Source of the DNA: Saprospiraceae bacterium | GTDB taxonomy: Bacteria > Bacteroidota > Bacteroidia > Chitinophagales > Saprospiraceae | Assembly (NCBI GenBank): GCA_020627705.1 | Contig: JAHDGJ010000002.1 | Span: 116,120-180,119, forward strand | DNA length: 64,000 nt | Reading direction: 5' to 3' | In this document: positions 1 through 7,606 of the stretch, one piece after another | Numbering within the stretch: the first letter of the stretch is position 1 | Layout: the number at the start of each line of letters is the position of its first letter | Translations under genes and position numbers: made by a program | The notes under the pieces: model-generated | What the model was told of the DNA's origin: nothing | The model's database searches: none | Seen by the model: the letters and a program-made list of their open reading frames with translations, nothing else

Positions 1-731
1 ATACTCAATCCAAGAAATTCGGCTTGAGGTACAGTAATGTCTACAAACTGTTGCCGCAACTCATCATTTGTCTTACGTTTAATTTTCCATTTAACAGATT
101 GTGCAGTATTAGGTGAATCTTCATCTCTTGGCCCAAACATCATTAAGGAAGGCCACCAAAAACGGTTGAGGGCATCTTGGGCCATTTCTTTTTGTTCTGG
201 GGTTCCTTTGGCGAGCCCTAGCATTATTTCGTAGCCTTGACGTTGATGAAAACTTTCTTCTTTACAGATACGCACCATGGCTCTTGCATATGGGCCAAAA
301 GAAGTCCGAGTGAGCATAACCTGATTTATAATTGCTGCACCATCTACCAACCAACCAATCGCACCAATATCTGCCCAACTGAGGGTAGGATAGTTAAAGA
401 TGGAAGAATACTTGGCTTTGCCGGTATGAAGCTGCTCGTACATTTCGTCTCGGCTTATACCTAAGGTTTCTGCGGCAGAATATAGATATAGACCGTGACC
501 TGCCTCATCTTGAACTTTGGCTAGAAGTCCAACTTTTCTTCTCAATGAAGGTGCTCGAGTTATCCAATTTCCTTCAGGCAACATTCCGACTACTTCGGAA
601 TGCGCATGTTGGGATATTTGCCTTATATGTGTTTTTCTATATTTCTCAGGCATCCAGTCTTTCGGCTCAATTTTTTGACCGGCGTCTATCCTTGCTTGAA
701 ATTGTTCTTCTAGGTTTATTTCGGGAGACAT
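1..731 (-). CDS. paaA: Phenylacetyl-CoA 1,2-epoxidase catalytic subunit A, partial
   Basis: Catalytic di-iron subunit of the PaaABCE oxygenase that epoxidises the ring of phenylacetyl-CoA in the cytoplasm. Reading the minus strand from an ATG at 731 gives about 243 codons with no stop before the window edge, so the C-terminus is missing. The stretch follows the known PaaA sequence closely: [20 protein letters not shown] near the start, then [20 protein letters not shown] with the E..H iron-binding motif, then a second motif in [17 protein letters not shown], and [13 protein letters not shown]. It lies 12 bases after paaE in the same direction and almost certainly shares its transcript; further paa genes are expected beyond the left edge. 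Identification is secure from the sequence itself. Confidence 0.96.
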   Translation of the reverse strand, partial: MSPEINLEEQFQARIDAGQKIEPKDWMPEKYRKTHIRQISQHAHSEVVGMLPEGNWITRAPSLRRKVGLLAKVQDEAGHGLYLYSAAETLGISRDEMYEQLHTGKAKYSSIFNYPTLSWADIGAIGWLVDGAAIINQVMLTRTSFGPYARAMVRICKEESFHQRQGYEIMLGLAKGTPEQKEMAQDALNRFWWPSLMMFGPRDEDSPNTAQSVKWKIKRKTNDELRQQFVDITVPQAEFLGLS

Positions 732-743
732 AACAATGCTTTT

Positions 744-1820
744 TTATGAATCAAAATCTACGATTAATTTTTCGGTTATAGGTATAGATTGACAGGTAAG
801 AATGTAGCCTTCTTCTATTTCATCAGCTTCTAAACCATAGCTTAGTAACATTTCTACTTCGCCTTCAATCACTTTTGCTTTACATGTTGCACATACTCCT
901 CCTTTGCAGGCAAACGGTAGATCGGCGCTGTTGTTTAACGCTACATCCAGCACGTTTTCAGCCCCTTGTTCAACATTTAGCTCCATTTGTTTTCCTCCTT
1001 CTATGATGGTCAATTCGCAACGTTGCCCTTTGAGGCTTTCGGCTAACTCAATTTTTTGGTTCTCGTTTGCTTTTTGATTTGTGCCAAACAGCTCAAAATG
1101 TATCGATGCTGATGCTGCACCTTTAGAGGTCAAATAATCTTTGATATCCAAAATCATGGCTTCAGGACCACAAATAAAATGATGATCTATATTTGATAGA
1201 TTGCAAATTTTTTCGTGAATGATTTCCAATTTGTCAACAGAAAGACGGCCATTAAGAAAGGGTATGTTTCTTTTTTGTTTCGTTAGAAAGTAAAAGACTT
1301 CTAAGCGATCCATGAATTGGTTTTTCAGGGCCTCCAATTCTTCTTTTAGCATTACTGTCGAAGCTCTTTGATTAACATAGAATAGCTTAAACTTACTCTT
1401 TGGTTCTTCTAAGAGGTGCGTTTTTATAATTGAGAGCATAGGTGTAATTCCACTTCCAGCTGCATAACAAACAAAGGTTCGTGCAGCAGATTTCTCAACA
1501 TTTGTATAAAAATGCCCTTGGGCAGGCATTACTTCCAGTTGATCTCCAACTTTTAAAACTTCATTGGCGTACGTAGAAAATTTACCTCCTTCGACTTTTT
1601 TGATGCCTACTTTCCATTCTTGATCCAAAGGAGAAGAACATAGCGAATAAGATCGCCTAACTTCTTCACCATTGATGATTGACTTTAATGTCAAGTATTG
1701 CCCTTGCTTGAAATGAAATGCTTGGATGAGATGAATAGGAAGGTCAAAACTGATAATGACACTATCAGCAGTTGATCTTTTAATATCTTTTATCCGAAGG
1801 GTATGGAACGATGCACTCAA
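744..1820 (-). CDS. paaE: Phenylacetyl-CoA epoxidase reductase subunit E
   Basis: Flavin and iron-sulfur reductase that passes electrons from NADPH to the PaaA oxygenase. The 358 residues show the class IA oxidoreductase order: FAD domain with RRSYSL at 55-60, nucleotide-binding motif GSGITPML at 122-129, and a C-terminal plant-type [2Fe-2S] ferredoxin domain with cysteines 305, 310, 313 and 343 (CKGGVCATC). No ATG is available after the upstream in-frame stop; the start is the TTG at 1820, giving MSASFHTLRI, which matches the usual family N-terminus. It heads the visible paaE-paaA unit, and its promoter and putative operators lie immediately upstream (1818-1869). Length is normal for PaaE. 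Confidence 0.93.
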   Translation of the reverse strand: MSASFHTLRIKDIKRSTADSVIISFDLPIHLIQAFHFKQGQYLTLKSIINGEEVRRSYSLCSSPLDQEWKVGIKKVEGGKFSTYANEVLKVGDQLEVMPAQGHFYTNVEKSAARTFVCYAAGSGITPMLSIIKTHLLEEPKSKFKLFYVNQRASTVMLKEELEALKNQFMDRLEVFYFLTKQKRNIPFLNGRLSVDKLEIIHEKICNLSNIDHHFICGPEAMILDIKDYLTSKGAASASIHFELFGTNQKANENQKIELAESLKGQRCELTIIEGGKQMELNVEQGAENVLDVALNNSADLPFACKGGVCATCKAKVIEGEVEMLLSYGLEADEIEEGYILTCQSIPITEKLIVDFDS

Positions 1821-1822
1821 AA

Positions 1823-1857
1823 CTAATGATTATTAGTACAAAACTAATGACTATTAG
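1823..1857. promoter_or_regulatory. Two tandem palindromic operator candidates at paaE
   Basis: CTAATGATTATTAG at 1823-1836 and CTAATGACTATTAG at 1844-1857 each have 5-base inverted arms (CTAAT/ATTAG) around a 4-base centre. Their starts are 21 bases apart, two helical turns, so two dimers would sit on one face of the DNA. They cover the -7 element and the likely transcription start. The TetR-family gene at 2487-3053 is the natural candidate to bind them. The C-N-A-A...T-T-N-G layout resembles what I recall of the Thermus PaaR site, but this is from memory. Confidence 0.5.
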
Positions 1858-1869
1858 CATAAATATCAA
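1839..1869 (-). promoter_or_regulatory. Predicted promoter of the paaE operon
   Basis: On the minus strand a TTG (1869-1867) lies 20 bases before TAGTTTTG (1846-1839), fitting the Bacteroidota pattern TTTG-N19-21-TAnnTTTG. A second TAGTTTTG sits at 1825-1818 over the TTG start codon and is less likely to be used. The inferred leader would be only about 10-15 bases. Confidence 0.5.
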
Positions 1870-1891
1870 GTTTAAATGAACTGTTTTTCTC

Positions 1892-2442
1892 TTAATATTT
1901 ATTAATCCAATCAAGAGCCAGATGCCATAATTTGGATTTCTTTTTACTAAAAAAGCTCATGTGCCCGATTTGTGTAAATCCATATTCCTTAGGATTAATG
2001 GTAATTATTTTGGATTGGATGTTGGGATACACATCAATCATTTCTTTGACGTTGTTAAAGTTTGCGATGTTGTCGTCGGTAGTGTGAACCCATAAAGAAG
2101 GCATCGTGATATTTTCAAAATTATATTTATGTCCGGTTTTGTCTAAATGGACTTTTACATAACCCTTACCTATACACCATTCGCTCCATTGTTGAGCAAC
2201 TTTTTTGGGTAGAGGTTCTCCCAGTCCTTTCAAATTTGTTTTAGTATATCCCCAATTCCTCTATTGTCAAAAGTCAGGACAGCAAACTTGTTTTCACACA
2301 AAAACTGAGCAAATGAGTTGTAGAAATGCCGCTTTATGCCGGTGGCTGGTGAGATTAAAATGGCCGCTTTAGGCTCTTTAGGAGAATACAATGTTCCAGA
2401 CAATTCAACCTTATCTTCACATATGATTTTGATGTCCTTCAT
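1892..2442 (-). pseudogene. Alpha/beta hydrolase with internal deletion
   Basis: Two minus-strand reading frames together look like one serine hydrolase of the COG4757 type. The N-terminal piece (ATG at 2442, 70 residues) has the first strands and ends in FDNRGIGDILKQI. The C-terminal piece (to 1892, 113 residues) has the typical GLGEPLPKKVAQQWSEWC stretch, the acid region WVHTTDDNIANF and the catalytic-His region IGHMSFF. Roughly 80-100 residues that normally lie between them, including the nucleophile elbow GxSxG, are absent, and the two halves are in different frames, meeting near 2230. The simplest reading is an internal deletion plus frameshift that inactivates the enzyme. Its place between tetR and paaE suggests it once belonged to the same regulon. 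Confidence 0.7.
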
Positions 2443-2486
2443 GAATTCCTTATTGAAATATTTGGAGTCCTTCTCGATGCGAAGTT

Positions 2487-3053
2487 TTACTTAAGTCCAT
2501 TTAGCAGACAATTTTTAAGTTGTTTTTCCAATTCGATGCTGCTAATTTCTTGATGCCTTTCTCTCCAGGAGTAAAGCCAATGCAAAGAAGAAAGAATAGA
2601 AAACAAACTCACCTCAGTGTTAATATTTTTATCAATGAGGTTTTCTTTTTTGCAATGCTCAAGTATGGTACGAAACGATTGTTCGTAGTTTTTTCTGGAA
2701 GCCTTGTATTCCTTTAAGGCACCTCCTTCAAGATGAATCCAATCTCCAGTAATTAGGCTCATGCTGTCAGTAAAGCTCTGTGTGACTTTTATATGTAAAG
2801 AAACGATGGCCTGAAGTTTTTCAAAAGGGTTTAAGGTAGATTCCGAAATGTCAATCATGCCTTGACTGAATTGCCTTGAAATAGGCATACAAAGTTCTTG
2901 AAGAATCTCTTGTTTGGAAGAAATGTGATTGTAAAGACTGGCGGCTTTTACGCCTACCGCTTGAGCAATATCTTGTACTGAAGTACCAGCATAGCCCTTC
3001 TTGCGAAATAGCTTAGATGCTTCTTTTAATATGGTTTCTTTGCTGGTTTTCAA
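2487..3053 (-). CDS. TetR/AcrR-family transcriptional regulator
   Basis: A 188-residue one-component repressor. The N-terminal helix-turn-helix is clear: ILKEASKLFRKKGYAGTSVQ followed by DIAQAVGVKAASLYNHISSK, ending near residue 50. The remaining helical domain should bind a ligand and form the dimer. The start must be TTG at 3053 (MKTSKETIL), because an in-frame stop lies five codons upstream and no ATG is present. It is transcribed towards the broken hydrolase and paaE-paaA. By context it probably controls phenylacetate breakdown in response to phenylacetyl-CoA, like the TetR-type PaaR of other bacteria; this is inference from position and the operator candidates at 1823-1857. Confidence 0.85.
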   Translation of the reverse strand: MKTSKETILKEASKLFRKKGYAGTSVQDIAQAVGVKAASLYNHISSKQEILQELCMPISRQFSQGMIDISESTLNPFEKLQAIVSLHIKVTQSFTDSMSLITGDWIHLEGGALKEYKASRKNYEQSFRTILEHCKKENLIDKNINTEVSLFSILSSLHWLYSWRERHQEISSIELEKQLKNCLLNGLK

Positions 3054-3072
3054 AATGGAGTCATTCTAAATA

Positions 3073-3096
3073 GGGGTCCGAAAATACCCGGACCCC
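3073..3096 (-). terminator. Stem-loop after the DUF937 gene
   Basis: A perfect 8-base stem (GGGGTCCG at 3073-3080, CGGACCCC at 3089-3096) with an 8-base loop lies 14 bases after the stop of the DUF937 gene on the minus strand. The following tract (TATTTAG) is only weakly T-rich, so termination may be partial and allow some read-through into tetR. Confidence 0.6.
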
Positions 3097-3109
3097 AAGG
3101 TTGAAATTT

Positions 3110-3715
3110 TTATCTCTTAAAAAGATTGCCCAATACTTTCATCCCCATTCCGGCAATTTCGTCAATAGCTGATCCATCGCCATCCCGATCCAATAATTTT
3201 GAAATCAAGTCTTGTTGCGGTGCTCTTTGTCTAACCTGTTGGTTGGATTGATTGAGGTAATCCCAAAGGCCTTGTGGTTGCATTTGTTGTTGCCTTTTTT
3301 GCTTACCCAACATGCCCAAAGCAATAGGTGCCAATTTCATCAACAAATTCATAGAATTGTTTCTACTCATTCCTGACCCTTTGGATATCATATTGATGAT
3401 GTTGAAGATGTTTCCACCACCTAAAAGATGTCCTAGGATCCCCATGCCATCAGATGATCTCCCTTGAGCTCTGCCTCCAAGCAGGTCACCAATATTATCA
3501 AGGATACTGCCGTCATGGTCATTAAGTGCTCCAAATAATCCTTCAAGACCCTGAGGTTTTGCGGCGTTTTTTGTCAAAGCACCTAGAAGGGTAGATAAAG
3601 CTAAATTGGAAGCAGACTGAGTTTGTTCTCTAGAAGCTCCAGGCAGCATATCAGTCAATTGATCCAATAATCCACCTTCCATTTGACCTTGTAACAGGTC
3701 CATTAAATTTGCCAT
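3110..3715 (-). CDS. DUF937 family protein
   Basis: 201-residue protein matching my memory of the DUF937 family (YidB-like), whose function is unknown. It starts MANLMDLLQGQMEGGLLDQL and has the family's helical repeats rich in Gly, Leu and Asn, such as NLALSTLLGALTKNAA and LLGGGNIFNIINMISKGSG. There is no signal peptide or membrane segment. A Gln/Arg-rich stretch (KRQQQMQPQ) and a C-terminal DRDGDGSAIDEIAGMG segment that resembles a dockerin or EF-hand style Asp loop follow. A -7 type element TAAGTTTG lies at 3752-3745 on the minus strand, so it is probably a single-gene unit ending at the stem-loop 3073-3096. Confidence 0.75.
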   Translation of the reverse strand: MANLMDLLQGQMEGGLLDQLTDMLPGASREQTQSASNLALSTLLGALTKNAAKPQGLEGLFGALNDHDGSILDNIGDLLGGRAQGRSSDGMGILGHLLGGGNIFNIINMISKGSGMSRNNSMNLLMKLAPIALGMLGKQKRQQQMQPQGLWDYLNQSNQQVRQRAPQQDLISKLLDRDGDGSAIDEIAGMGMKVLGNLFKR

Positions 3716-3839
3716 TCTTAAAATTTAGTATTAATAATTGGTTACAAACTTAGTACGTAGAATTTGAAAGAATAGTTCTACAAAGCGGAAATAACATATT
3801 ATAAAAAATTGTAATATATTAGTGGTCCCAAATCGATTT

Positions 3840-4907
3840 ATGCAAAAACTGGTAATACTCATTTTTACCGTCTTCACGTTTAGTGAATTCAACCCTTTTG
3901 GTCCTGGCCTTACAGATTCCTACATTCAGGAGTATTCTTCCATAGCCATATCCGAAATGGAAAGGACAGGAATCCCTGCCTCAATAAAACTAGCGCAAGG
4001 ACTTTTAGAATCAAATTGGGGTCGGTCGGATTTAGCTAAAAATGCAAACAATCATTTTGGAATAAAATGCGGAGCATCTTGGAAAGGAGAGCGGTATTTT
4101 AAAGAAGACGATGATTATCACAATGGCCAATTGATTGCGAGTTGTTTTAGGGCTTATACAAGTCCAAAAGAATCTTACGAAGCCCACAGTAACTTTTTAC
4201 GTTCACCTAGAAAATCAGGTAGATATGATTTTTTGTTTGCTTATCCTTCTACGGATTATATTTCTTGGGCCAAGGGATTACAAAAGGCAGGCTATGCCAC
4301 AGATCCAATGTATCCCGGAAAATTAATTCGAATAATCGAAAAATACCAACTGTACAAATACGACAAAGCACCCAAAGAAATAGAAACAACCAAACCCTCC
4401 TATAGTGATAACAGAACCATTATCGCCGTAGAACCTAATGCGATTGTTGAGACTAGAGCGAATGATGTAGAACACTTTCAAGATCGAATTGAGCAAATTA
4501 ATTCGATCTCCATGGTACGAGCTAGAGAGGGGGAATCTCCCCTCGCTATAGCTCTACTTTTTGGGGTTTCATTTGAAGATTTAAAATCTTTTAACGAACG
4601 GCTTCCAGATAAAAATGAAGTGCTCAAGGCAGGGGAGATCGTTTTTTTAGGAAAAAAGAAGAGATCCTTTGAAGGTGCAAAAAAGGTGCATGAAGTACAG
4701 CATGGAGAAACCATGTATATGATTGCGCAACAATACGGATTGCGATTATCTAGTTTAAATGCAAAAAATCGAATGCCAGGAAGTGCCATTCCTTTGGCTG
4801 GTGAAAAAATATATTTAAAGCGCAAAGTTCCGGCTACAAAAAGACCAAAGTTCACGACTTCTCGTTCGTTAAAATCCAAAAAGAAATATCTTTTTGAAGA
4901 AGGATAG
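3840..4907 (+). CDS. Secreted glucosaminidase with LysM repeats
   Basis: Peptidoglycan hydrolase acting outside the cytoplasm. I chose the ATG at 3840, which gives a signal-like N-terminus (MQKLVILIFTVFTFSEF); the longer GTG start at 3822 adds six residues before it. The GH73/FlgJ-type domain fills roughly residues 20-165: AISEMERTGIPASIKLAQGL, then LLESNWGRSDLAKNANNHFG with the catalytic Glu, IKCGASWKGE, and YTSPKESYEAHSNFL. Two LysM modules follow (about 230-275 and 285-330), the second starting HEVQHGETMYMIAQQYGL, and the tail is rich in Lys and Arg. It stands alone between divergently and co-directionally placed neighbours. A role in wall remodelling or daughter-cell separation is inferred from the family. 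Confidence 0.88.
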   Translation: MQKLVILIFTVFTFSEFNPFGPGLTDSYIQEYSSIAISEMERTGIPASIKLAQGLLESNWGRSDLAKNANNHFGIKCGASWKGERYFKEDDDYHNGQLIASCFRAYTSPKESYEAHSNFLRSPRKSGRYDFLFAYPSTDYISWAKGLQKAGYATDPMYPGKLIRIIEKYQLYKYDKAPKEIETTKPSYSDNRTIIAVEPNAIVETRANDVEHFQDRIEQINSISMVRAREGESPLAIALLFGVSFEDLKSFNERLPDKNEVLKAGEIVFLGKKKRSFEGAKKVHEVQHGETMYMIAQQYGLRLSSLNAKNRMPGSAIPLAGEKIYLKRKVPATKRPKFTTSRSLKSKKKYLFEEG

Positions 4908-5017
4908 TTTGTAATCCTTACGAGTTCCGAGTATATATTGCCAGTAAAAAGCTAGATAAATTTTCAGCCTTTTTTAAGGCATGTTCTTTTTTAGTAATAT
5001 TACTTCCAAATTCAATT

Positions 5018-5722
5018 ATGAAAAAGTGGATAATCTTTGTCTTTTTCGGATTCTTGACAATACCAACTTTTGCACAAGGGAGCTTTTGGTTTGGGCCTAA
5101 ATTTGGTCCTTCGATTGGTACGCAAGTTTGGAATGGCCTTGATCAACAACCTTTGCTTGCTTCGCACGCTGCTTTTTTTCTAGAAAGTTTTGCCGATGAA
5201 GATGACAGTGGGACGCTTTTTGCTCAATTGGGTTATCATGTTAGAGGAAGTTCTTTACGTCAAGGCGGGGTAATATTTGATGTGTTTAGTACAGGATTCG
5301 AATTTAGAAACGCATCACTTTTATTGGGTGCAAAGCGCTTCATACCCATGGAATCTAAAAACAAAGCCTATTATTTGGTTGGTGCAAGACTAGAATACAC
5401 GCTCAGTACAAATCTTAAGGATTTTGAGAACAGTCAATTTGCAACTTTTTATCCTTTTGATGCCTTTGTGAATAAGTGGAACTATGGCTTGACTATTGGA
5501 GCAGGTTATTCGATTCCTTTATCAGAAAAAATTGGAGTCTTTGTGGAGGCGACCATACACCCTGATCTTTCTTATCAATATCAGCAGCCAGCGTTGGGAA
5601 ATGTGGTAGTCCCAAGTCCTTTTGGTGGTTCATCAACTTTAAGTGAACGGCAAATTAGAAATTTAAGCTTAGAAGTATCCATAGGATTTAATTTTCTACG
5701 GAAGGTGGTCTACGTAGATTGA
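5018..5722 (+). CDS. Outer-membrane beta-barrel-like protein
   Basis: 234-residue protein with a clean signal peptide (MKKWIIFVFFGFLTIPTFAQ). The mature part alternates polar and hydrophobic residues in short strands separated by Gly-rich turns (FWFGPKFGPSIGTQ, AYYLVGARLEYTLSTN, YGLTIGAGYSIPLSEKIGV), as in PorT-like or general outer-membrane barrels of Bacteroidota. It ends near VSIGFNF, then a few extra residues (LRKVVYVD), so the usual C-terminal aromatic is not the last residue. No enzymatic motif is visible. Specific function unknown; possible roles include pore or scaffold. It is followed by a shared convergent terminator. Confidence 0.7.
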   Translation: MKKWIIFVFFGFLTIPTFAQGSFWFGPKFGPSIGTQVWNGLDQQPLLASHAAFFLESFADEDDSGTLFAQLGYHVRGSSLRQGGVIFDVFSTGFEFRNASLLLGAKRFIPMESKNKAYYLVGARLEYTLSTNLKDFENSQFATFYPFDAFVNKWNYGLTIGAGYSIPLSEKIGVFVEATIHPDLSYQYQQPALGNVVVPSPFGGSSTLSERQIRNLSLEVSIGFNFLRKVVYVD

Positions 5723-5743
5723 TGGTTTGAGTGTATGGGCAGT

Positions 5744-5802
5744 AAAAAGGGATAATGCAACAGCAATGTTTTGAAAATTTATTGTGATGATTATCCCCTT
5801 TT
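5744..5802. terminator. Convergent hairpin between OMP gene and Lys-rich gene
   Basis: AAAAAGGGATAAT (5744-5756) pairs with ATTATCCCCTTTT (5790-5802), leaving a 33-base loop and a single bulged C. With T or A tracts on both sides it could end transcripts from either direction. Confidence 0.5.
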
Positions 5803-5811
5803 GATATATGA

Positions 5812-6504
5812 CTACTTGGAGTCTTTTTTGAAAATGTTTATTTTCCTACTTGTTTCTATTTGATTTTCTAACTCGTCAGTTGCTTTTTCTGCACGCTCAA
5901 TTTTTTCCTTTTTCGACTTATAATCTTCGTTACTGACTTTTCCTTCTTTTCTATCTTTTTCAAGTTTGTCTCGGGACTCTTTGATTTTCTTCCGAGCAGA
6001 CTTTACCTTTTCGTCTTTGTTGTCTAAATTTTCTTTTAGTTTTTTGCTTTTTTCATTGCGATTTAATTTGGCTTGACGAGCACGTTCTTGGCCAAACTCC
6101 TTTCCTTTTAATTCACCTTTATTTCGACCATACGCGTTTCCTTTATTTTCTTTATCGCTCTTTCTTTTACCATCAATCTCATCATTATCCTTATCTCTCT
6201 TATTCTTTTCTTTTCCCTTTCCACGATCTTTTCTATCATCCTTTTCCATATCGGAATCATCGTTGCGGACTTTTTTGCCCTTACCTTTACCTTTACCCTT
6301 ACCCTTTCCTCGAGTGTCTTCCATTTCATTTTCTATACCTTCTTCCAACTCGTCTACCTTTTTATTGGCTTGATCCTTTGCTTTTTTAGATTTCATTTCT
6401 TTCATCTCTTTACCTTTGCCTTTTCCCTTCCCTTGGGCAAACATAGGCCCAGTGGCAAAAATGAATGCCAAACTAAATAATATGGTTGCTATTGTTTTTT
6501 TCAT
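5812..6504 (-). CDS. Lys/Gly/Glu-rich low-complexity secreted protein
   Basis: 230 residues: a good signal peptide (MKKTIATILFSLAFIFATGP to MFAQ, cleavage near 24), then an almost entirely charged chain. It begins with GKGKGKGKEMKEMKSKK, has a second GKGKGKGKGKKVRN block near residue 70, long Lys/Asp/Glu/Arg stretches, and a C-terminal helical, coiled-coil-like part (KSARKKIKESRDKLEKDRKE). No catalytic motif or cysteine is visible. The end region KVSNEDYKSKKEKIERAE looks like a SHOCT-style or helical hairpin motif also seen in the small protein at 58774-59247. It lies 5 bases downstream of a small lipoprotein in one transcription unit. Function unknown; a polyelectrolyte or envelope-spacer role is only a guess. 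Confidence 0.75.
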   Translation of the reverse strand: MKKTIATILFSLAFIFATGPMFAQGKGKGKGKEMKEMKSKKAKDQANKKVDELEEGIENEMEDTRGKGKGKGKGKGKKVRNDDSDMEKDDRKDRGKGKEKNKRDKDNDEIDGKRKSDKENKGNAYGRNKGELKGKEFGQERARQAKLNRNEKSKKLKENLDNKDEKVKSARKKIKESRDKLEKDRKEGKVSNEDYKSKKEKIERAEKATDELENQIETSRKINIFKKDSK

Positions 6505-6509
6505 TGATT

Positions 6510-6719
6510 TTAGTTTAAGTCATCTAATAATTCATCCAATGCTTTCGAGGATTTCTCAAGATTAGCATTCAGACTATCCAATGTATTGACCGCTTCTTCG
6601 TCCTCGAGAATTTCTGTTTTTAAATTGCTTTCTTTTTGGCGTTCAATGGTTTCATTTTTTTTGCAACCTTCGATTACAAACACACCCCAAAGTATTAGTA
6701 AGAGTAACTTTTTATTCAT
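6510..6719 (-). CDS. Small lipoprotein
   Basis: 69-residue lipoprotein. The ATG at 6719 gives MNKKLLLLILWGVFVIEGCK, a compact lipoprotein signal with Cys at position 19; a start at 6770 would put 17 hydrophobic residues ahead and is less likely. The mature part is acidic and helical (ESNLKTEILEDEEAVNTLDS, NANLEKSSKALDELLDDLN). It ends five bases before the Lys-rich secreted protein, so the acidic lipoprotein and the basic secreted protein are co-expressed and could bind one another by charge; that is inference. No known family recognised. Confidence 0.6.
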   Translation of the reverse strand: MNKKLLLLILWGVFVIEGCKKNETIERQKESNLKTEILEDEEAVNTLDSLNANLEKSSKALDELLDDLN

Positions 6720-6766
6720 GATGTTAGAAATAAGTATATAAATTAAGATAGATTTTTTTTGAGAAG

Positions 6767-7606
6767 TCACTTTTTAGTCTGTTGAACCCCATGAGGCAAA
6801 AGTATGTAGTTATATTTTTGACCAATCCTAATTTGCTTCCATTCTTTTTTGTTGCTTTCGTCCAGGCCTTCTATTTGAAAAAAGTCGTAGAATTTTGTGG
6901 AATACGAAAAGGCTCCTTTTTCGGTTCTGTAAATGATTTGATCGCCCTTGATTTGAAAATCTTTTAGATCCTTTAAAGAAAGTATTTTGATAAACTGTCC
7001 TAAGTTGTCAAACATTAAAATCCCATCTTGAGGACTATTTACAAAGACCATGTTATTGTGTTCTACAATTTTGATTGGGTTGATTTGATCCAAGTAAAGT
7101 GAATTGAGGTTTAGACTTTCGCCGAAAAGATTTCCTATTTCATTTATTTTCTTCAATTGAAAAGTCGTCGGGTCGTAGATCCAGATTTTGTTGTCATTAG
7201 AAATTCCGATGGCATTTATATCTGTGAAGCCAAAATCTTTGAGGTCTATTCTTGAACGTTCCGAAAGGGCGTTGTCAAGATTCACCACAATATCGTAATC
7301 ATCATAAAAGACTAATATTTTTTGGGGGTTATTAACATCAATACTAGAGATATAACCCAAGCGATCGTTTTCGTATTGATGCTTTTTTTGATTCTGAACA
7401 TCATATAGATTGACCTTGTTTTGGTATACCCAATAAAGGTTGCCCAGTTTATCAAGCTCGATAAAGTCTATGGGTTCATTTAGGAATAAAGTAGAATCCT
7501 TTTCAATACCGATCAAAGAGGGTTTGTCCGAAAAAAGGGCTTCGGAGTTTTGCATTGTGCATTGGAAGAAGAGAAAACTAAGAAGTAATAATTTCCAAAT
7601 TTTCAT
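6767..7606 (-). CDS. Propeller-like lipoprotein of unknown function
   Basis: 279-residue lipoprotein from an ATG at 7606 (MKIWKLLLLSFLFFQC, Cys 16). The rest consists of repeated beta-strand units with patterns such as LDKLGNLYWVYQNKVNLYDV, AIGISNDNKIWIYDPTTFQL and SPQDGILMFDNLGQFIKILS, as in six-bladed or NHL-like propellers. No catalytic residues stand out. The start lies inside the end of lpxH (29-base overlap), so the two are translationally linked in one minus-strand unit with the two downstream envelope genes. It may be an envelope scaffold or binding protein; function is not known. Confidence 0.7.
   Translation of the reverse strand: MKIWKLLLLSFLFFQCTMQNSEALFSDKPSLIGIEKDSTLFLNEPIDFIELDKLGNLYWVYQNKVNLYDVQNQKKHQYENDRLGYISSIDVNNPQKILVFYDDYDIVVNLDNALSERSRIDLKDFGFTDINAIGISNDNKIWIYDPTTFQLKKINEIGNLFGESLNLNSLYLDQINPIKIVEHNNMVFVNSPQDGILMFDNLGQFIKILSLKDLKDFQIKGDQIIYRTEKGAFSYSTKFYDFFQIEGLDESNKKEWKQIRIGQKYNYILLPHGVQQTKK

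Noticed and set aside
37..733. Three plus-strand open frames of 62-75 codons
   Set aside because: They lie opposite paaA, whose minus-strand translation matches the known protein closely.
5812..6504. Repetitive CTTTACCCTT-like stretches as a possible CRISPR or satellite array
   Set aside because: Repeats are irregular, short and coding for GKGK tracts; there are no unique spacers of constant length.
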